Assembly: GCF_014645735.1 (NCBI RefSeq)
Contig: NZ_BMMH01000002.1
Coordinates: 372,001 to 436,000, forward strand
DNA: 64,000 nucleotides
Origin: Nocardia jinanensis
Lineage (GTDB): Bacteria > Actinomycetota > Actinomycetes > Mycobacteriales > Mycobacteriaceae
Direction of reading: 5' to 3'
Shown: positions 50,783-60,385 of the stretch, piece after piece
Position numbering within the stretch: the first letter of the stretch is position 1
How the letters are laid out: each line of letters opens with the position of its first letter
Position numbers and translations under genes: made by a program
Notes under the pieces: model-generated
The model's input: the letters and a program-made list of their open reading frames with translations, nothing else
Database searches by the model: none
What the model was told of the DNA's origin: nothing

Positions 50783-51226
50783 CTACCGGGCGCGGGGCAA
50801 CCGGACCACCTGGACGAAGAAATCGTCTATCTGCTTGATCGCCGCCACGAACTGGTCGAGGTCGACCGGTTTGGTGACATAGGCGTTGGCATGCAGTTTG
50901 TAGCTGCGCAGGATGTCCTCCTCGGCAGCGGAGGTGGTCAGCACGACCACCGGGATATGGGCCAGATCGGGATCGGCCTTGATCTTCTCCAGTACCTGCC
51001 TGCCGTCGTACTTCGGCAGGTTGAGGTCGAGCAGGATGAGATCGGGTCGCGGGGCGTCGGCATAGGGGTCGGCGCGGTACAGGAAATCCAGCGCCTCCTG
51101 CCCGTCGTGGGCGACGTGCAGTGTATTCCCGATCTTGTTGTCCTCGAACGCCTCCCTGGTCATCAGCTCGTCCCCCGGATCGTCCTCGACGAGCAGGATA
51201 TCGATCGGCTGGCCGGGTACGGTCAT
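50783..51226 (-). CDS. single-domain response regulator (Rcp1/CheY-like)
   Basis: A 147-residue receiver without output domain. Acidic pair VEDDPGDE, phospho-acceptor Asp67 ([13 protein letters not shown]), Thr97/98 and Lys119 (YVTKPVD) are in place. The DLDQF and C-terminal helix are typical of Rcp1-type receivers that partner phytochrome-like or CHASE3 kinases. Its ATG overlaps the kinase stop by four bases (ATGA, 51223-51226), so the kinase is the likely phosphodonor. Confidence 0.92.
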   Translation of the reverse strand: MTVPGQPIDILLVEDDPGDELMTREAFEDNKIGNTLHVAHDGQEALDFLYRADPYADAPRPDLILLDLNLPKYDGRQVLEKIKADPDLAHIPVVVLTTSAAEEDILRSYKLHANAYVTKPVDLDQFVAAIKQIDDFFVQVVRLPRAR

Positions 51227-52875
51227 ACGTTTTCTCCTTCGGGGACGCGTTCGGTTGCGGTGCCGGGCACTGCCGCGGCCGCGGAACCCACCTCGGTCGC
51301 GGCCGAGGGCCGGGCGATACGGAGGGTGAAGCAGATCCGGGTCCCCTCCGTGTTCTCGGTATCGAGCCAGATGGTGCCACCGTGGTATTCGACGATCTTC
51401 TTGCAGACTGCCAGACCGATACCGGTGCCGCTGTACTCGTCACGTGCGTGCAACCGCTGGAAGATGACGAAGACCTTCTCCGCGAATTCGGGAGCGACGC
51501 CGATACCGTTGTCGGCCACCGAGAACAGGCGAACCGCCGGATCGTCGGCGAAATCACCCTCCTCGACGCGGACGACCGGCGGGTGGTCGGGCCGCCGGAA
51601 TTTGACGGCATTGCTGATCAGGTTCTGCCACAGCATGGTCAGCAGGATCGGCTCGCCCATGATCTCGGGGAGGTCGTCCGGCCGCTCGACCACCGCCTCG
51701 GCCTCCTCGAGCACAGCCGACAGGTTGTTCAGTGCTCTGTCCAGCGGTTCACCGAGCCGAACCGGTTGCGCGCCTTCGCTGACCCGGCCCACCCGGGAGA
51801 AAGTGAGCAGATCGTTGATGAGCACCTGCATCCGTTTCGCACCGTCGACCGCGAAATCGATGTACTGCTTACCGCGCTCGTCGAGCTGGGAGCCGTAGCG
51901 TTTCTCCAGGAGCTGGCAGAACGAGGCGACCTTGCGCAGCGGCTCCTGCAGATCGTGGGATGCGACATAGGCGAACTGCTCGAGTTCAGCGTTGGACCGG
52001 CGCAATTCGTCGGCTTGCAGGTCCAGCTCCGCCTTCTGCTCCCGTAACTGGGTACCCTGCGATCGCGAGGACGCCAGTTCGGCGACTATCCGTGTGCGCA
52101 TATCTTCCACGGCCTCGGCGACCTGGACGATATCGGCGGGCCCCCGGCTGTAGATGTGATGATCGAACTCGCCGTTGGCCACGCGCAGCGACGATTCGGT
52201 GAGTTCGGCCAGCGGGCGCACGACGAGCCGGCGCAGCAGGACGGTCAGCACGATTCCGGTCAGCAGGAAAGCGATGACCATACCGGCCAGCACCACATCA
52301 CGAATGGTTCGAGCATGCGCGAGCGCCCGGTTGTCCTCGGCGACCGCGGCGGCCAGAGCTTCGTTCTGCACCGTGAAGGAGCCGCGCAACTCGTCGAAGA
52401 ACCCTTTGGCACGTACCGCCGTCGACGCCGCCAGGGCCCGCGCCTTCTCCGGCGACTTGGTCGCCGCGAGCGGGTCGGCGTACTCGGCGCGCCACTGCCG
52501 GGCCCCGCGCTCGACGGCGTCGAGTTCGGCCGCCAGTTCGGGCCGGTCGGCCAGCAGCTCACGTAACCGCCGGGCCGCACGATCCTGTTCCCGCGTCCCC
52601 TCGATATAGGGTTCGAGGAACTGCGGGTCGGCGGCGATCGCGTAACCACGCAGACCGGTCTCCTGATTGATCAGCGCGCTCTGCAGCCGGTACGCCTCCG
52701 CGGACGCGGGCAGGGTCTGCCCGGCCAGCCGGTCGGTGACCTGGTTGGTATTGGCGATGACCTGCGCACCCGCTACGGCGCCGATCAGAACCACCAGGAT
52801 CATCAGCGCGAAGACCAGCTGGAACCACGCCTGCGCGGTCAACCGGCCGACCACCCGGGAATCGGCGTTCGTCAC
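51223..52875 (-). CDS. CHASE3-domain sensor histidine kinase
   Basis: A 550-residue membrane kinase. TM helix about 17-38, CHASE3 outer domain about 43-185 ([20 protein letters not shown]), TM helix about 195-217, HAMP about 220-270, coiled coil, HisKA with His307 ([14 protein letters not shown]) and HATPase ([31 protein letters not shown]). GTG 52875 overlaps the stop of the upstream phosphatase (GTGA), and its own stop overlaps the response regulator. The phytochrome-like HisKA and its coupling suggest a branched phosphorelay feeding the partner-switch proteins. Confidence 0.93.
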   Translation of the reverse strand: MTNADSRVVGRLTAQAWFQLVFALMILVVLIGAVAGAQVIANTNQVTDRLAGQTLPASAEAYRLQSALINQETGLRGYAIAADPQFLEPYIEGTREQDRAARRLRELLADRPELAAELDAVERGARQWRAEYADPLAATKSPEKARALAASTAVRAKGFFDELRGSFTVQNEALAAAVAEDNRALAHARTIRDVVLAGMVIAFLLTGIVLTVLLRRLVVRPLAELTESSLRVANGEFDHHIYSRGPADIVQVAEAVEDMRTRIVAELASSRSQGTQLREQKAELDLQADELRRSNAELEQFAYVASHDLQEPLRKVASFCQLLEKRYGSQLDERGKQYIDFAVDGAKRMQVLINDLLTFSRVGRVSEGAQPVRLGEPLDRALNNLSAVLEEAEAVVERPDDLPEIMGEPILLTMLWQNLISNAVKFRRPDHPPVVRVEEGDFADDPAVRLFSVADNGIGVAPEFAEKVFVIFQRLHARDEYSGTGIGLAVCKKIVEYHGGTIWLDTENTEGTRICFTLRIARPSAATEVGSAAAAVPGTATERVPEGENV

Positions 52876-54131
52876 GGAAGTTCGCCCTTTCGCCCATCGT
52901 TCCAGCACATGTAGAGAATGGCCAGGTCGTCGTCCAGACCGCCCGCCGCGCCCGCCAGTTCCTCGACGCGGCCGATCAGATCGTCGACGAAGACTTCGGG
53001 CCGGGCCGCCGGAACCGCTCTGGCGACATCCAGCAGACCGGCTTCCCCCAGCCGGTCACCGTTACGGCCCACCCGGCCTTCGAAGAGGCCGTCGGTGAAC
53101 AGCATGAGACCGGCGCCGGTGACCAATTCGATCTCGGCCGCCGGCCACTCGGCCCGGCCCGGCATGAATCCGAGTGCCGCCCCGCCGATGACCTCGAGCC
53201 AGCACAGTTCGCCGTCGCTGTGGTGCAGCATGCCGGGATGCCCCGCGCGCCGCACCACCACTCGCTTCGTGGACGGATCCAGCATCAGACTGGTCGCGGT
53301 GGCGAAGGTCAGCCGATCGGTTCGCTCGGCCAGCAGCACCTGCTCCAGCAACCGCAGCTGTCGCGAACCGGTCACGCCGGTGAGAACCAGCGTGCGCCAA
53401 GCCAATCGCAGCGCGACACCGGTGGCGGCCGCGTCGGGTCCGTGCCCGGAGACATCACCGATGACGGCGTGCACGATCCCGTCGGGATCCTGGACGACAT
53501 CGTAGAAATCGCCGCCGAGCAATGAATGGGCACGACCCGGCCGGTACCGGGCGACGACATCCACGGCACGGTCGGCGCCGAGCAGCGGAGTCGGTAGCAG
53601 GCCGCGTTCCAGCCGCGAGTTCTCCTGGGCCCGCATCTGACTGGCCTGCAGTTCCGCGCTGGTGCGTTCGGCTTGTTTACGTTGAATCGCGTACCGCACG
53701 GCGCGGGCGAACAGCTCGGGTTCGACACGGCCCTTCACCAGATAGTCCTGGGCGCCGGAGGCCAGGGCCGCCAGCCCCGTGCTCTCCTCGTCGAGCCCGG
53801 TCATCACCACCACGGCGACGCGATCGTTGTGCGCGCGGATGCGGGCCACCGCTTCCAGGCCCTGGGCATCGGGCAGCCGCAAGTCGAGCAGTACACAGTC
53901 GGGTACCTCGACGGCGAGCCGTTCACCCGCTTCGGCGAGCGTGCGCACCCATTCCAGGCGCATACCGTGTTCGGCGTCGGCAACCAGTTCCTCGACGAGC
54001 AGTGCGTCACCGGGATCGTCCTCGACCAGCAGGACAAGGGGTTCTCGTTCGAACCAGCCCGCATCGTCGGCCGGACCCAGATCGGACCCGGAAAGGTCAC
54101 CGCGCACGGTCACCGCCGAACTCGACAGCAT
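52872..54131 (-). CDS. response regulator with PP2C (SpoIIE/RsbU) phosphatase output
   Basis: A 419-residue fusion. The receiver (about 30-145) has Asp83 (VLLDLRLPDAQG) and Lys in YLVKGR; after a coiled-coil linker the PP2C-type serine phosphatase spans about 190-410 with LLGGDFYDVV, VIGDVSGHGPDAA and MLFTDGLFEGR metal motifs. Phosphorylation of the receiver should switch the phosphatase, which dephosphorylates a STAS antagonist such as that at 50396. It is the first gene of the minus-strand unit phosphatase-kinase-receiver. The start ATG 54131 or GTG 54107-54113 area cannot be separated by sequence alone. Confidence 0.92.
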   Translation of the reverse strand: MLSSSAVTVRGDLSGSDLGPADDAGWFEREPLVLLVEDDPGDALLVEELVADAEHGMRLEWVRTLAEAGERLAVEVPDCVLLDLRLPDAQGLEAVARIRAHNDRVAVVVMTGLDEESTGLAALASGAQDYLVKGRVEPELFARAVRYAIQRKQAERTSAELQASQMRAQENSRLERGLLPTPLLGADRAVDVVARYRPGRAHSLLGGDFYDVVQDPDGIVHAVIGDVSGHGPDAAATGVALRLAWRTLVLTGVTGSRQLRLLEQVLLAERTDRLTFATATSLMLDPSTKRVVVRRAGHPGMLHHSDGELCWLEVIGGAALGFMPGRAEWPAAEIELVTGAGLMLFTDGLFEGRVGRNGDRLGEAGLLDVARAVPAARPEVFVDDLIGRVEELAGAAGGLDDDLAILYMCWNDGRKGELP

Positions 54132-54445
54132 GCACCGACACCCCGGCCTCCGATCACACAGGAAACAACGGCGACACAGCGCACGCTCACTGACTCAGCG
54201 GCCGGTTGCTGGACCGAGAGGCGATCCTGATCGTAACCGATGGCCGCCCGCCATGGTGAACGGGAGGTGACGGGGCTGATCGCCGGGTAACCGGCCGCCC
54301 CGACCCGGCCGTCGTGGCTCGGGGACCGGGCACTTTGATCCTCGGCCGGCCCGGTCGCCGCATGTTAGCGTGGGCACGCCGGTGGCAAACGAGATCGCCT
54401 GCCGCCCGGTGTTTTACGAGCATTCGGCTTTCGAAGGAGATAACG
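54132..54445. other. divergent intergenic region, no gene supported
   Basis: About 310 bp between the phosphatase and LLM genes. It must hold both promoters, but no clear -35/-10 pair or dyad can be assigned. Confidence 0.4.
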
Positions 54446-55330
54446 GTGCGGATCGGAATCGGCTTGCCCTCCGCCGTCCCCGGGGCAGACCCCGAAACGA
54501 TCGGGATATGGGCCGCGCGCGGCGAACGCGCCGGGTTCTCCGCCCTGGGCGCCACCGACCGGCTCGTTTACGACAGTCTCGACCCACTCGTGACACTGGC
54601 GGTCGCCGCGGCACACACCACCGCCACCGAACTGGTGAGCACGGTGCTGAACATCGGCTACCGCGGGAACCCGTACGTGGTGGCCGGGCAGATCGCCTCC
54701 CTGGACCGGATCTCCGGCGGCCGGTTCACCGCGGGGCTGGGGATGGGCGCCTGGGCGGACGACTACACGGTCAGCGAGATGGCGATGACCACCCGTGGCG
54801 CCCGGTTCGAGAGTGCGCTGGCGCAGCTGCGGCGAGCCTGGCGCGGCGAGCTCGCCGGTGCGGCCGGGCCGGTCCCCGCGCTGCCGCCGGGCCGCCCGCA
54901 GGTACTGCTCGCGGGGATGGTGCCCGCCGGTATCGTGCGCGCCGCCACGCTCGCCGACGGCTGGGTCGCTCCGGCGTTCAGTGTCGACCTCCTGCGCACC
55001 GGTCTCGATATCGCCGGCACCGAGTGGGCCCGGCTCGCACGACCCGGCCGGCCCCGGGTGCTGGCCGTTCGTTACTTCCAGCTCGGTTCCGGCGCGGCCG
55101 CCACCGCGGAGTCCTACGCACAGAACTATTACGGCCCGGAGATGTACCCGCAGGTCCGGCCCGATCTGCTGACCGATATCGCCCATCTGTGCGACGAGGC
55201 GGACCGGATCGCCGCCGCCGGTGCCGACGACCTTATCCTGCTTCCCTGCTCGGACGATCCGGATCAGATCGACCTGCTCGCCGAAGCGCTCGGCAGTGCG
55301 CGGCTCGGTGCGCGCGCCGAAGCCCGGTAA
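54446..55330 (+). CDS. LLM-class F420/FMN-dependent oxidoreductase
   Basis: A 294-residue luciferase-like TIM barrel: RIGIGLPSAVPGADPETIG, ATELVSTVLNIGYRGNP, ASLDRISGGRFTAGLGMG and DDLILLPCSDDPDQIDLLAEAL. Such actinobacterial enzymes usually use coenzyme F420 or FMN for hydride transfer or oxygenation. GTG 54446 follows GAAGGAGATAACG, a very good site. The gene is alone. Substrate unknown. Confidence 0.85.
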   Translation: MRIGIGLPSAVPGADPETIGIWAARGERAGFSALGATDRLVYDSLDPLVTLAVAAAHTTATELVSTVLNIGYRGNPYVVAGQIASLDRISGGRFTAGLGMGAWADDYTVSEMAMTTRGARFESALAQLRRAWRGELAGAAGPVPALPPGRPQVLLAGMVPAGIVRAATLADGWVAPAFSVDLLRTGLDIAGTEWARLARPGRPRVLAVRYFQLGSGAAATAESYAQNYYGPEMYPQVRPDLLTDIAHLCDEADRIAAAGADDLILLPCSDDPDQIDLLAEALGSARLGARAEAR

Positions 55331-55704
55331 CCGACGCGGGCCCGATACTCCGCGATCGGCCGGCCGCTGACCCGATGCCCGCGACGACCGATTTACCGGG
55401 GGAATCCGTGCCGCGAGCTCGGGCGTGGCGTCGCGCACGCCGCGGCCGGGACGCGGCCGGGTGCGCCTTGTGCAGTCCGCCGTGCGCACCCGTTCGGAGC
55501 GGGCACGCGGCGCGGCTGGCGGGCCCGGAACCGATATCCACGTACGGTGATTACCTCACCGCGCGCGGCGCGACGCACGCAGTTCGCGACACGCCAGGGT
55601 TCGACTCTGCCCGGTTCTATCGGTCGTGATCGCGGACGACAGCTTGGGAATGTGAATGCGGACATTCGCATATCGAGACGTCGACGAACGGAAGGTCGGT
55701 ACGT
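55331..55704. other. intergenic, no feature supported
   Basis: About 370 bp before the carbonic anhydrase gene. Frames are open by high GC only; there is no start signal, family similarity or clear hairpin. Confidence 0.45.
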
Positions 55705-56196
55705 ATGACAGTGACCGATGACTATCTGGCCAACAACGCGCGCTACGCGGCGCAGTTCAGCGGCCCGCTGCCCCTACCACCCAGCAAGCACGTCGCGGTG
55801 GTCGCCTGCATGGATGCCCGGCTGGATGTCTACCGGATACTCGGCCTGCAGGAGGGCGAGGCGCACGTCATCCGCAACGCGGGCGGTGTGGTGACCGATG
55901 ACGAGATCCGTTCGCTGGCGATCAGCCAGCGACTGCTGGGCACCACCGAGATCATCCTCATCCACCACACCGATTGCGGGATGCTCACCTTCACCGACGA
56001 CGATTTCAAGCGCGGCATCCAGGACGAGACGGGTATCAAACCCACCTGGTCGGCCGAGGCGTTCTCCGATCTGAACGAGGATGTGCGGCAGTCTCTCCGG
56101 CGGATCGAGGCCAGCCCCTTCGTCACCAAGACCTCGTCGCTGCGGGGTTTCGTTTTCGATGTCGCCACCGGGCGGCTCGAAGAAGTCACGGCCTGA
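55705..56196 (+). CDS. beta-carbonic anhydrase
   Basis: A 163-residue beta-class carbonic anhydrase converting CO2 and bicarbonate. Zinc ligands are Cys35 (ACMDAR), His88 and Cys91 (HHTDCG), and the Asp37-Arg39 dyad is present. Length and sequence match the mycobacterial Rv1284-type enzyme. A GGAAGG site lies before ATG 55705. It supplies bicarbonate for carboxylases or helps pH balance in the cytosol. It converges with the DUF5995 gene 58 bp away. Confidence 0.94.
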   Translation: MTVTDDYLANNARYAAQFSGPLPLPPSKHVAVVACMDARLDVYRILGLQEGEAHVIRNAGGVVTDDEIRSLAISQRLLGTTEIILIHHTDCGMLTFTDDDFKRGIQDETGIKPTWSAEAFSDLNEDVRQSLRRIEASPFVTKTSSLRGFVFDVATGRLEEVTA

Positions 56197-56254
56197 CCGA
56201 ATTCGCTCCTCCCGCCGTGCCGCGTTCACCGACCGGTGGCCGCGGCACGGCCGT

Positions 56255-57190
56255 TCACAGCGCGCCGTGCGCCGCGAGCACCTCGAAAGCGGTGTCGGCA
56301 CTGCGCCACAGCACATCCATCTCCGCGCGGACCGCCGGTTCCGCCGCCGGATCCTGCAGAGCCAGACCATTGCCGAAGATCACCACATTGGCACCCAGAT
56401 CGGCCAGCCGCAGCAGCGGGCCGGTGGCCACACCCGCCCCGAGCACGGCATCGAGACCCTCCCCGAAGAAGTAGAAGCGCCACAGCGGGCCGAGGTCACC
56501 GCCGTATATCTCCTTGGTGAGGTCGACGATCAGCGATCCGTGGCTCGCGATCGCGTCCACGATCCGGAAATGGTCGGGCGCGTTCGACGTGGAGGCGTGT
56601 GTCGCGGCGACGGCATTGGACAGATCGATCGAGAGGTGGGCGTTGTAGCCCGCCATCGCCACCCTGGCCGCGGACAATTCGCATCGGTGGGCGAGCCGGA
56701 AATAGTGGTTCCACTGTGGTTCGGTCGGCGTACCGGTGAACTCCGCGTGCACATTCCGCAGGAAACGCAGCAGCAGATCGAGACTGATGCGGTGCGCCCA
56801 TTCGGGATCGTCGAATATCGCCGGATCGCGTTGCAGCGGCATCACCGCGGCCCGCTCCACCGCGTCCAGCCCCAGGGCGAGCAGCCCGCGCCGGTCCCGA
56901 TGCTCCACCAGGATCTCGGTGATACGCCCATGCCGCGCCACTGCTCGCTCGAGCCGACCCAGCGACGACCCCGACTTCTCGTCGGAGAGCGGGGACGTAT
57001 CGGACAGTTCGACGATCTCGGCCAGTTCCGCGGCCGACAGCGGTGTCCCACACGCGGTGTCGAGGTCGGACGCCGCGGCGCGCGGTGGCGCGATCACGGA
57101 GAACGAGACGGCTGCGAGGAGCGTCGCCAGGAGGATGACAGGGTATCCGGCCCACCCGCGACATCGGCTGGTCATACCTTTCACTTTCAC
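56255..57190 (-). CDS. secreted DUF5995-family protein
   Basis: A 311-residue protein with a signal peptide (AGYPVILLATLLAAVSF, then APPRAAAS) and a helical mature domain of the DUF5995 type (ISLDLLLRFLRNVHAEFTG, HRCELSAARVAMAGYNAHLS, which I cite in parts as MAGYNAHLSIDLSNAV). The motif YNAHLSIDL is the family centre. The start at GTG 57190 or ATG 57175 is unsettled. The function of the family is unknown; here it is exported to or beyond the cell envelope. Confidence 0.75.
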   Translation of the reverse strand: MKVKGMTSRCRGWAGYPVILLATLLAAVSFSVIAPPRAAASDLDTACGTPLSAAELAEIVELSDTSPLSDEKSGSSLGRLERAVARHGRITEILVEHRDRRGLLALGLDAVERAAVMPLQRDPAIFDDPEWAHRISLDLLLRFLRNVHAEFTGTPTEPQWNHYFRLAHRCELSAARVAMAGYNAHLSIDLSNAVAATHASTSNAPDHFRIVDAIASHGSLIVDLTKEIYGGDLGPLWRFYFFGEGLDAVLGAGVATGPLLRLADLGANVVIFGNGLALQDPAAEPAVRAEMDVLWRSADTAFEVLAAHGAL

Positions 57191-57351
57191 TCGACGAAGG
57201 ACGCCTGGGCCGTGGAACCTACTTACCTGCGGTGAAGCCGGAACAGCGGTGTTCGCGCGAGCCGCCCCTGTCGGGCGCGGCCCCAGCCTAGCCCAGCCGC
57301 GGCTCGAACCCGGCTTCCCGCCTGTGGAATCGGCCGGTCGTCAGTGCCGCG

Positions 57352-58326
57352 TCAACCGCGGAAGGCGCGCCGGTATGCCGCCGGAGTGGTGCCGAGCAGC
57401 GTATGGAACCGCCGCCGCAGATTGGTGGCGGAGGTGAGCCCGACCCGCGCGGCGATGGCCTCCACGGGTAGATCGGTCTCCTCGAGGAGCTCACGAGCGG
57501 CGGTGACCCGCTGGGTCAGCAGCCAGCGCCCCGGGCTGGTGCCGAGTTGTTCCTCGAAGCGGCGGGCCAGGGTTCGCGGGGAGACTCCAGCCCGCGCTGC
57601 CAGATCGGACAGCGTGATCGGCCGGCCGAGGTGGGCGATACTCCAGTGCAACAGGGCGGCGACGGATTCACCGGTGGTGTGCGAGGTGACCGGCGCGGGT
57701 ACGAATTGCGCCTGTCCCCCTTCCCGGTGCGGTGGCATGACCATATGCCGGGCGAGTTCGGCCGCATAGGACGCGCCGTGGTCTGTACGCACCAGGTGCA
57801 GGCACAGGTCGATACCGGCACCGGCACCCGCGCTGGTGGCGATATCGCCGTGGTCGACGTACAGCACACCGGGTTCCACCCGCACGCGGGGGAACCGGGT
57901 CCGCAGTTCGTCGGCGCGCGCCCAGTGGGTCGTCGCGGTCCGTCCGTCGAGCAGGCCCGTCTGCGCCAGGGCGAAGGCACCCGTGCAGATCGAGACCAGG
58001 CGGGTTCCCCGCTCCGCGGCCCGGCACAACGCTCGCAGTATCGCCGGTGACAGTTGCGCGGTATACGGCAGCCATCCGGGGATCACGACCGTATCCGCGG
58101 TCTCGAGGACCTCGAGGCCCGCCGTCACCCGCATCGTGTACCCGGCGGTGGTCGCCACCTCGCCCGGATGTTCGGTGCAGACCAGGAAGTCGTAGCGGCC
58201 GGGCAGCCCTTCGCGCGGAGTACCGAACACCTCCGCCGCGCAACCGAGTTCGAACGGAGCCTGCGGTGCCGTCACCAGGGCGGCGACGCGAGGGCGCCCA
58301 TCGGAGGTGGCCCACGGATCGGTCAT
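57352..58326 (-). CDS. GlxA-type AraC-family regulator with DJ-1/PfpI domain
   Basis: A 324-residue regulator. Residues about 12-185 form a DJ-1/PfpI amidotransferase-like domain with Cys in LVSICTGAFALA; about 225-322 form two AraC HTH motifs (TLSDLAARAGVSPRTLARRF and IAARVGLTSATNLRRRFH). GlxA-type proteins activate or repress neighbouring catabolic genes. ATG 58326 is divergent from the cupin gene 71 bp away, the probable target. Confidence 0.91.
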   Translation of the reverse strand: MTDPWATSDGRPRVAALVTAPQAPFELGCAAEVFGTPREGLPGRYDFLVCTEHPGEVATTAGYTMRVTAGLEVLETADTVVIPGWLPYTAQLSPAILRALCRAAERGTRLVSICTGAFALAQTGLLDGRTATTHWARADELRTRFPRVRVEPGVLYVDHGDIATSAGAGAGIDLCLHLVRTDHGASYAAELARHMVMPPHREGGQAQFVPAPVTSHTTGESVAALLHWSIAHLGRPITLSDLAARAGVSPRTLARRFEEQLGTSPGRWLLTQRVTAARELLEETDLPVEAIAARVGLTSATNLRRRFHTLLGTTPAAYRRAFRG

Positions 58327-58396
58327 GGCAGAAAAGTACCTCAGAATGACTTTCCTGACACTGGTAGCTCCGGTATCGACTCAGCATGCTGGGCTG

Positions 58397-58747
58397 ATGA
58401 CCGTCACCCCGCATCCCGACAACGGACCGACCATGACCGGTTACGCCTGGTCGTCCGTTGCCGGCGCACCCGTTCGGGACCTGTTTCCCGGTATCCGCCT
58501 GCGCTCGCTCTGGTCCATTTCCGATGGCCCCTCGGCACATGTTCTCGAGATGGCACCCGGCAGCCGGTGGGAAGGCATCGATGTGCACCGACCCGGGCCG
58601 GAGGAGGTGTTCGTGGTCTCCGGCACCTTCAACGACGGTGTCCGCGACTATCCGGCCGGGTCGTTCATCCACGCACCGGCCCGTTCCTGGCACATACCGC
58701 AGAGCGTGACGGGCTGTGTGCTGTTCCTCTTCTATCCCGAAGGCTGA
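58397..58747 (+). CDS. cupin-domain protein (ChrR-like)
   Basis: A 116-residue single cupin. Motif 1 is around GIDVHRPGPEEVFVVSGTFND and motif 2 around YPAGSFIHAPARSWHIPQS, with His/Glu metal ligands largely kept, as in the ChrR cupin group and acetylacetone-cleaving enzymes. It could be a small metal enzyme or a sensor. ATG 58397. It is divergent from the GlxA-type regulator and converges with an LLM gene. Confidence 0.84.
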   Translation: MTVTPHPDNGPTMTGYAWSSVAGAPVRDLFPGIRLRSLWSISDGPSAHVLEMAPGSRWEGIDVHRPGPEEVFVVSGTFNDGVRDYPAGSFIHAPARSWHIPQSVTGCVLFLFYPEG

Positions 58748-58760
58748 TCGCCCCCGCGCC

Positions 58761-59642
58761 TCAGCGGGAGGCGATCAGTTCCAGCGTCTCTTCCAGCACA
58801 CCGAGTTCCGCGGCGCCGGGTACGAGGATGAACTCGTCGAGTCCGGCGGCTTCGGCCGCATCCAGCGTGCGATGCAACGTCTCGGCGTCGTAGGTCTTCA
58901 TCGAGGCGGCCGCACCCGCGGCCGCCTCGCCGCCGAGGAATCCCAGGTATTCGGCCGTGAAATCGCGCAGTACGGTGTCCGGTTCCGCGACGCCGAGGGT
59001 GTAGAAACAGCCGCTCACCAGACGCGGCGAATCGCGGCCCGCCTCGGTCCAGGCGCGGCGCGCGGCATCGGCGGACCACTGGATCTCCCCCGGGACCCCG
59101 CCCACGCTGAACGCCACTACCCCGTCGGCCCAGCGCGCCGCGCGGGCGAGGGATTTCGGCCCGAGCGCACCGGCGAGCACCGGTGGCCCACCGGGCCGGA
59201 CACACGGCGGCCCGATCGGGGCGCCCCCTTCCACCACCAGATCACCTGCCCACAGCGCGCGCAGCTCGGCCACCGCGCGATCCAGCCGATCGTGCCTGCG
59301 TTCGAATCCCGAGTCCAGACTGCGATAGTCGTCGCCCCGGCCGCCTACCCCGACACCGAGGGTGAATCGCCCGGCGGACAACACATCGAGCGTCGCGGCC
59401 TGTTTGGCGACCAGCGCCACCGGATGCGCCGGCAGCACGGACAGGTTCGCGAATATCCGCACCCGTTCGGTGACCGCGGCGGCGGCGGCGAGAGTCGTCC
59501 ACATCTCCGGATTGTGGAATGCCATCCGCTCACCACACGAGATGCTGGCGACCGGCCCCTGCTCGGCGAGGCGGCACCAGTCGAGGGTGGCTGCCCTGTC
59601 GTACCCCCGGCACATAGTGGGTAATGCGATCCCGATATCCAT
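58761..59642 (-). CDS. LLM-class flavin/F420-dependent oxidoreductase
   Basis: A 293-residue luciferase-like protein: DIGIALPTMCRGYDRAATLDWCR, VRIFANLSVLPAHPVALVAKQ, LDVLSAGRFTLGVGVGGRGDD and ELIASR end. The SAGRFTLGVGVGGR loop is typical of actinobacterial F420-type enzymes. ATG 59642 is the first codon of the family similarity. Its role is unknown; there is no operon partner. Confidence 0.85.
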   Translation of the reverse strand: MDIGIALPTMCRGYDRAATLDWCRLAEQGPVASISCGERMAFHNPEMWTTLAAAAAVTERVRIFANLSVLPAHPVALVAKQAATLDVLSAGRFTLGVGVGGRGDDYRSLDSGFERRHDRLDRAVAELRALWAGDLVVEGGAPIGPPCVRPGGPPVLAGALGPKSLARAARWADGVVAFSVGGVPGEIQWSADAARRAWTEAGRDSPRLVSGCFYTLGVAEPDTVLRDFTAEYLGFLGGEAAAGAAASMKTYDAETLHRTLDAAEAAGLDEFILVPGAAELGVLEETLELIASR

Positions 59643-59755
59643 AGCCCCAGCATCGGGCAACCCGAGGCGCTTCGCAAGAACAGGTTCTAGTTCGGCCGCC
59701 CCGGATCCCGGAGGAATAACCGATTCAGCGCTCGATCGCCACCCTTCGGACGTGC

Positions 59756-60061
59756 TCAGCCACCCCCGCCGCAGCCGCCACCGCCGCCCCCGCAACCTCC
59801 CCCACCGCTGTCCCCGCCACTGCTCTCACTGCCGCCGCCCCCGCTTCCGACGTACCAACCGCCCGCTCCGGCGGCGCCGGCCGCACCGGCCGATCGGGAG
59901 GATGCCCGCAGCGGAGCCCGGTTCTGCCGGAATCTGCGCACCGTGGCGGTCACGAGCAGCGCCACGGCGATCACGAACAACCAGCCGCCCACCGCGAACC
60001 CGAAGAGATCGGTGAGGATGAGGCCGACGAGCGCGACTACCACCGCCGATATGAACAACAT
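59756..60061 (-). CDS. small membrane protein with glycine/cysteine-rich tail
   Basis: A 101-residue protein: two hydrophobic helices (about 3-18 and 24-42), a basic segment (VRRFRQNRAPLR), an Ala/Gly hinge and a tail of almost pure Gly/Ser with two Cys (GGGGCGGGGGGCGGGG). Such tails follow the TPM-type and other small envelope proteins in actinobacteria. ATG 60061. It is divergent from the desaturase gene. Function unknown. Confidence 0.65.
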   Translation of the reverse strand: MLFISAVVVALVGLILTDLFGFAVGGWLFVIAVALLVTATVRRFRQNRAPLRASSRSAGAAGAAGAGGWYVGSGGGGSESSGGDSGGGGCGGGGGGCGGGG

Positions 60062-60385
60062 GGTTCCTCCCCGGAATCATCGCAATACCGCAGAAGAGGC
60101 TACCCTGCAACAGATCTCGGCCGCCACTGCGAACGTCCGGCAACCGGGGACGGCATCTGCCGGGGATCCGGCTGGTCCGTGGGTCGTTTGCGGACGACCG
60201 AACCCTTAGTGACGCGATCGCCGCCACCCCGAGCGGCGCTCGTCTCCCGCGGATCGCGCAGGCCGGGCGACCGGGCGACCGGAGCCCGGGTAGGGTGAGG
60301 GCGAGAGTCGGCATGGACGGCGGGGCCCGCGCGGCGACAGACCGTCTACCGGTGAAACGACACCTGTGCACAGATCGGTGACGAA
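60062..60385. other. divergent intergenic region before the desaturase
   Basis: About 320 bp, no gene or strong hairpin supported. It must hold the promoters of both flanking genes. Confidence 0.4.
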
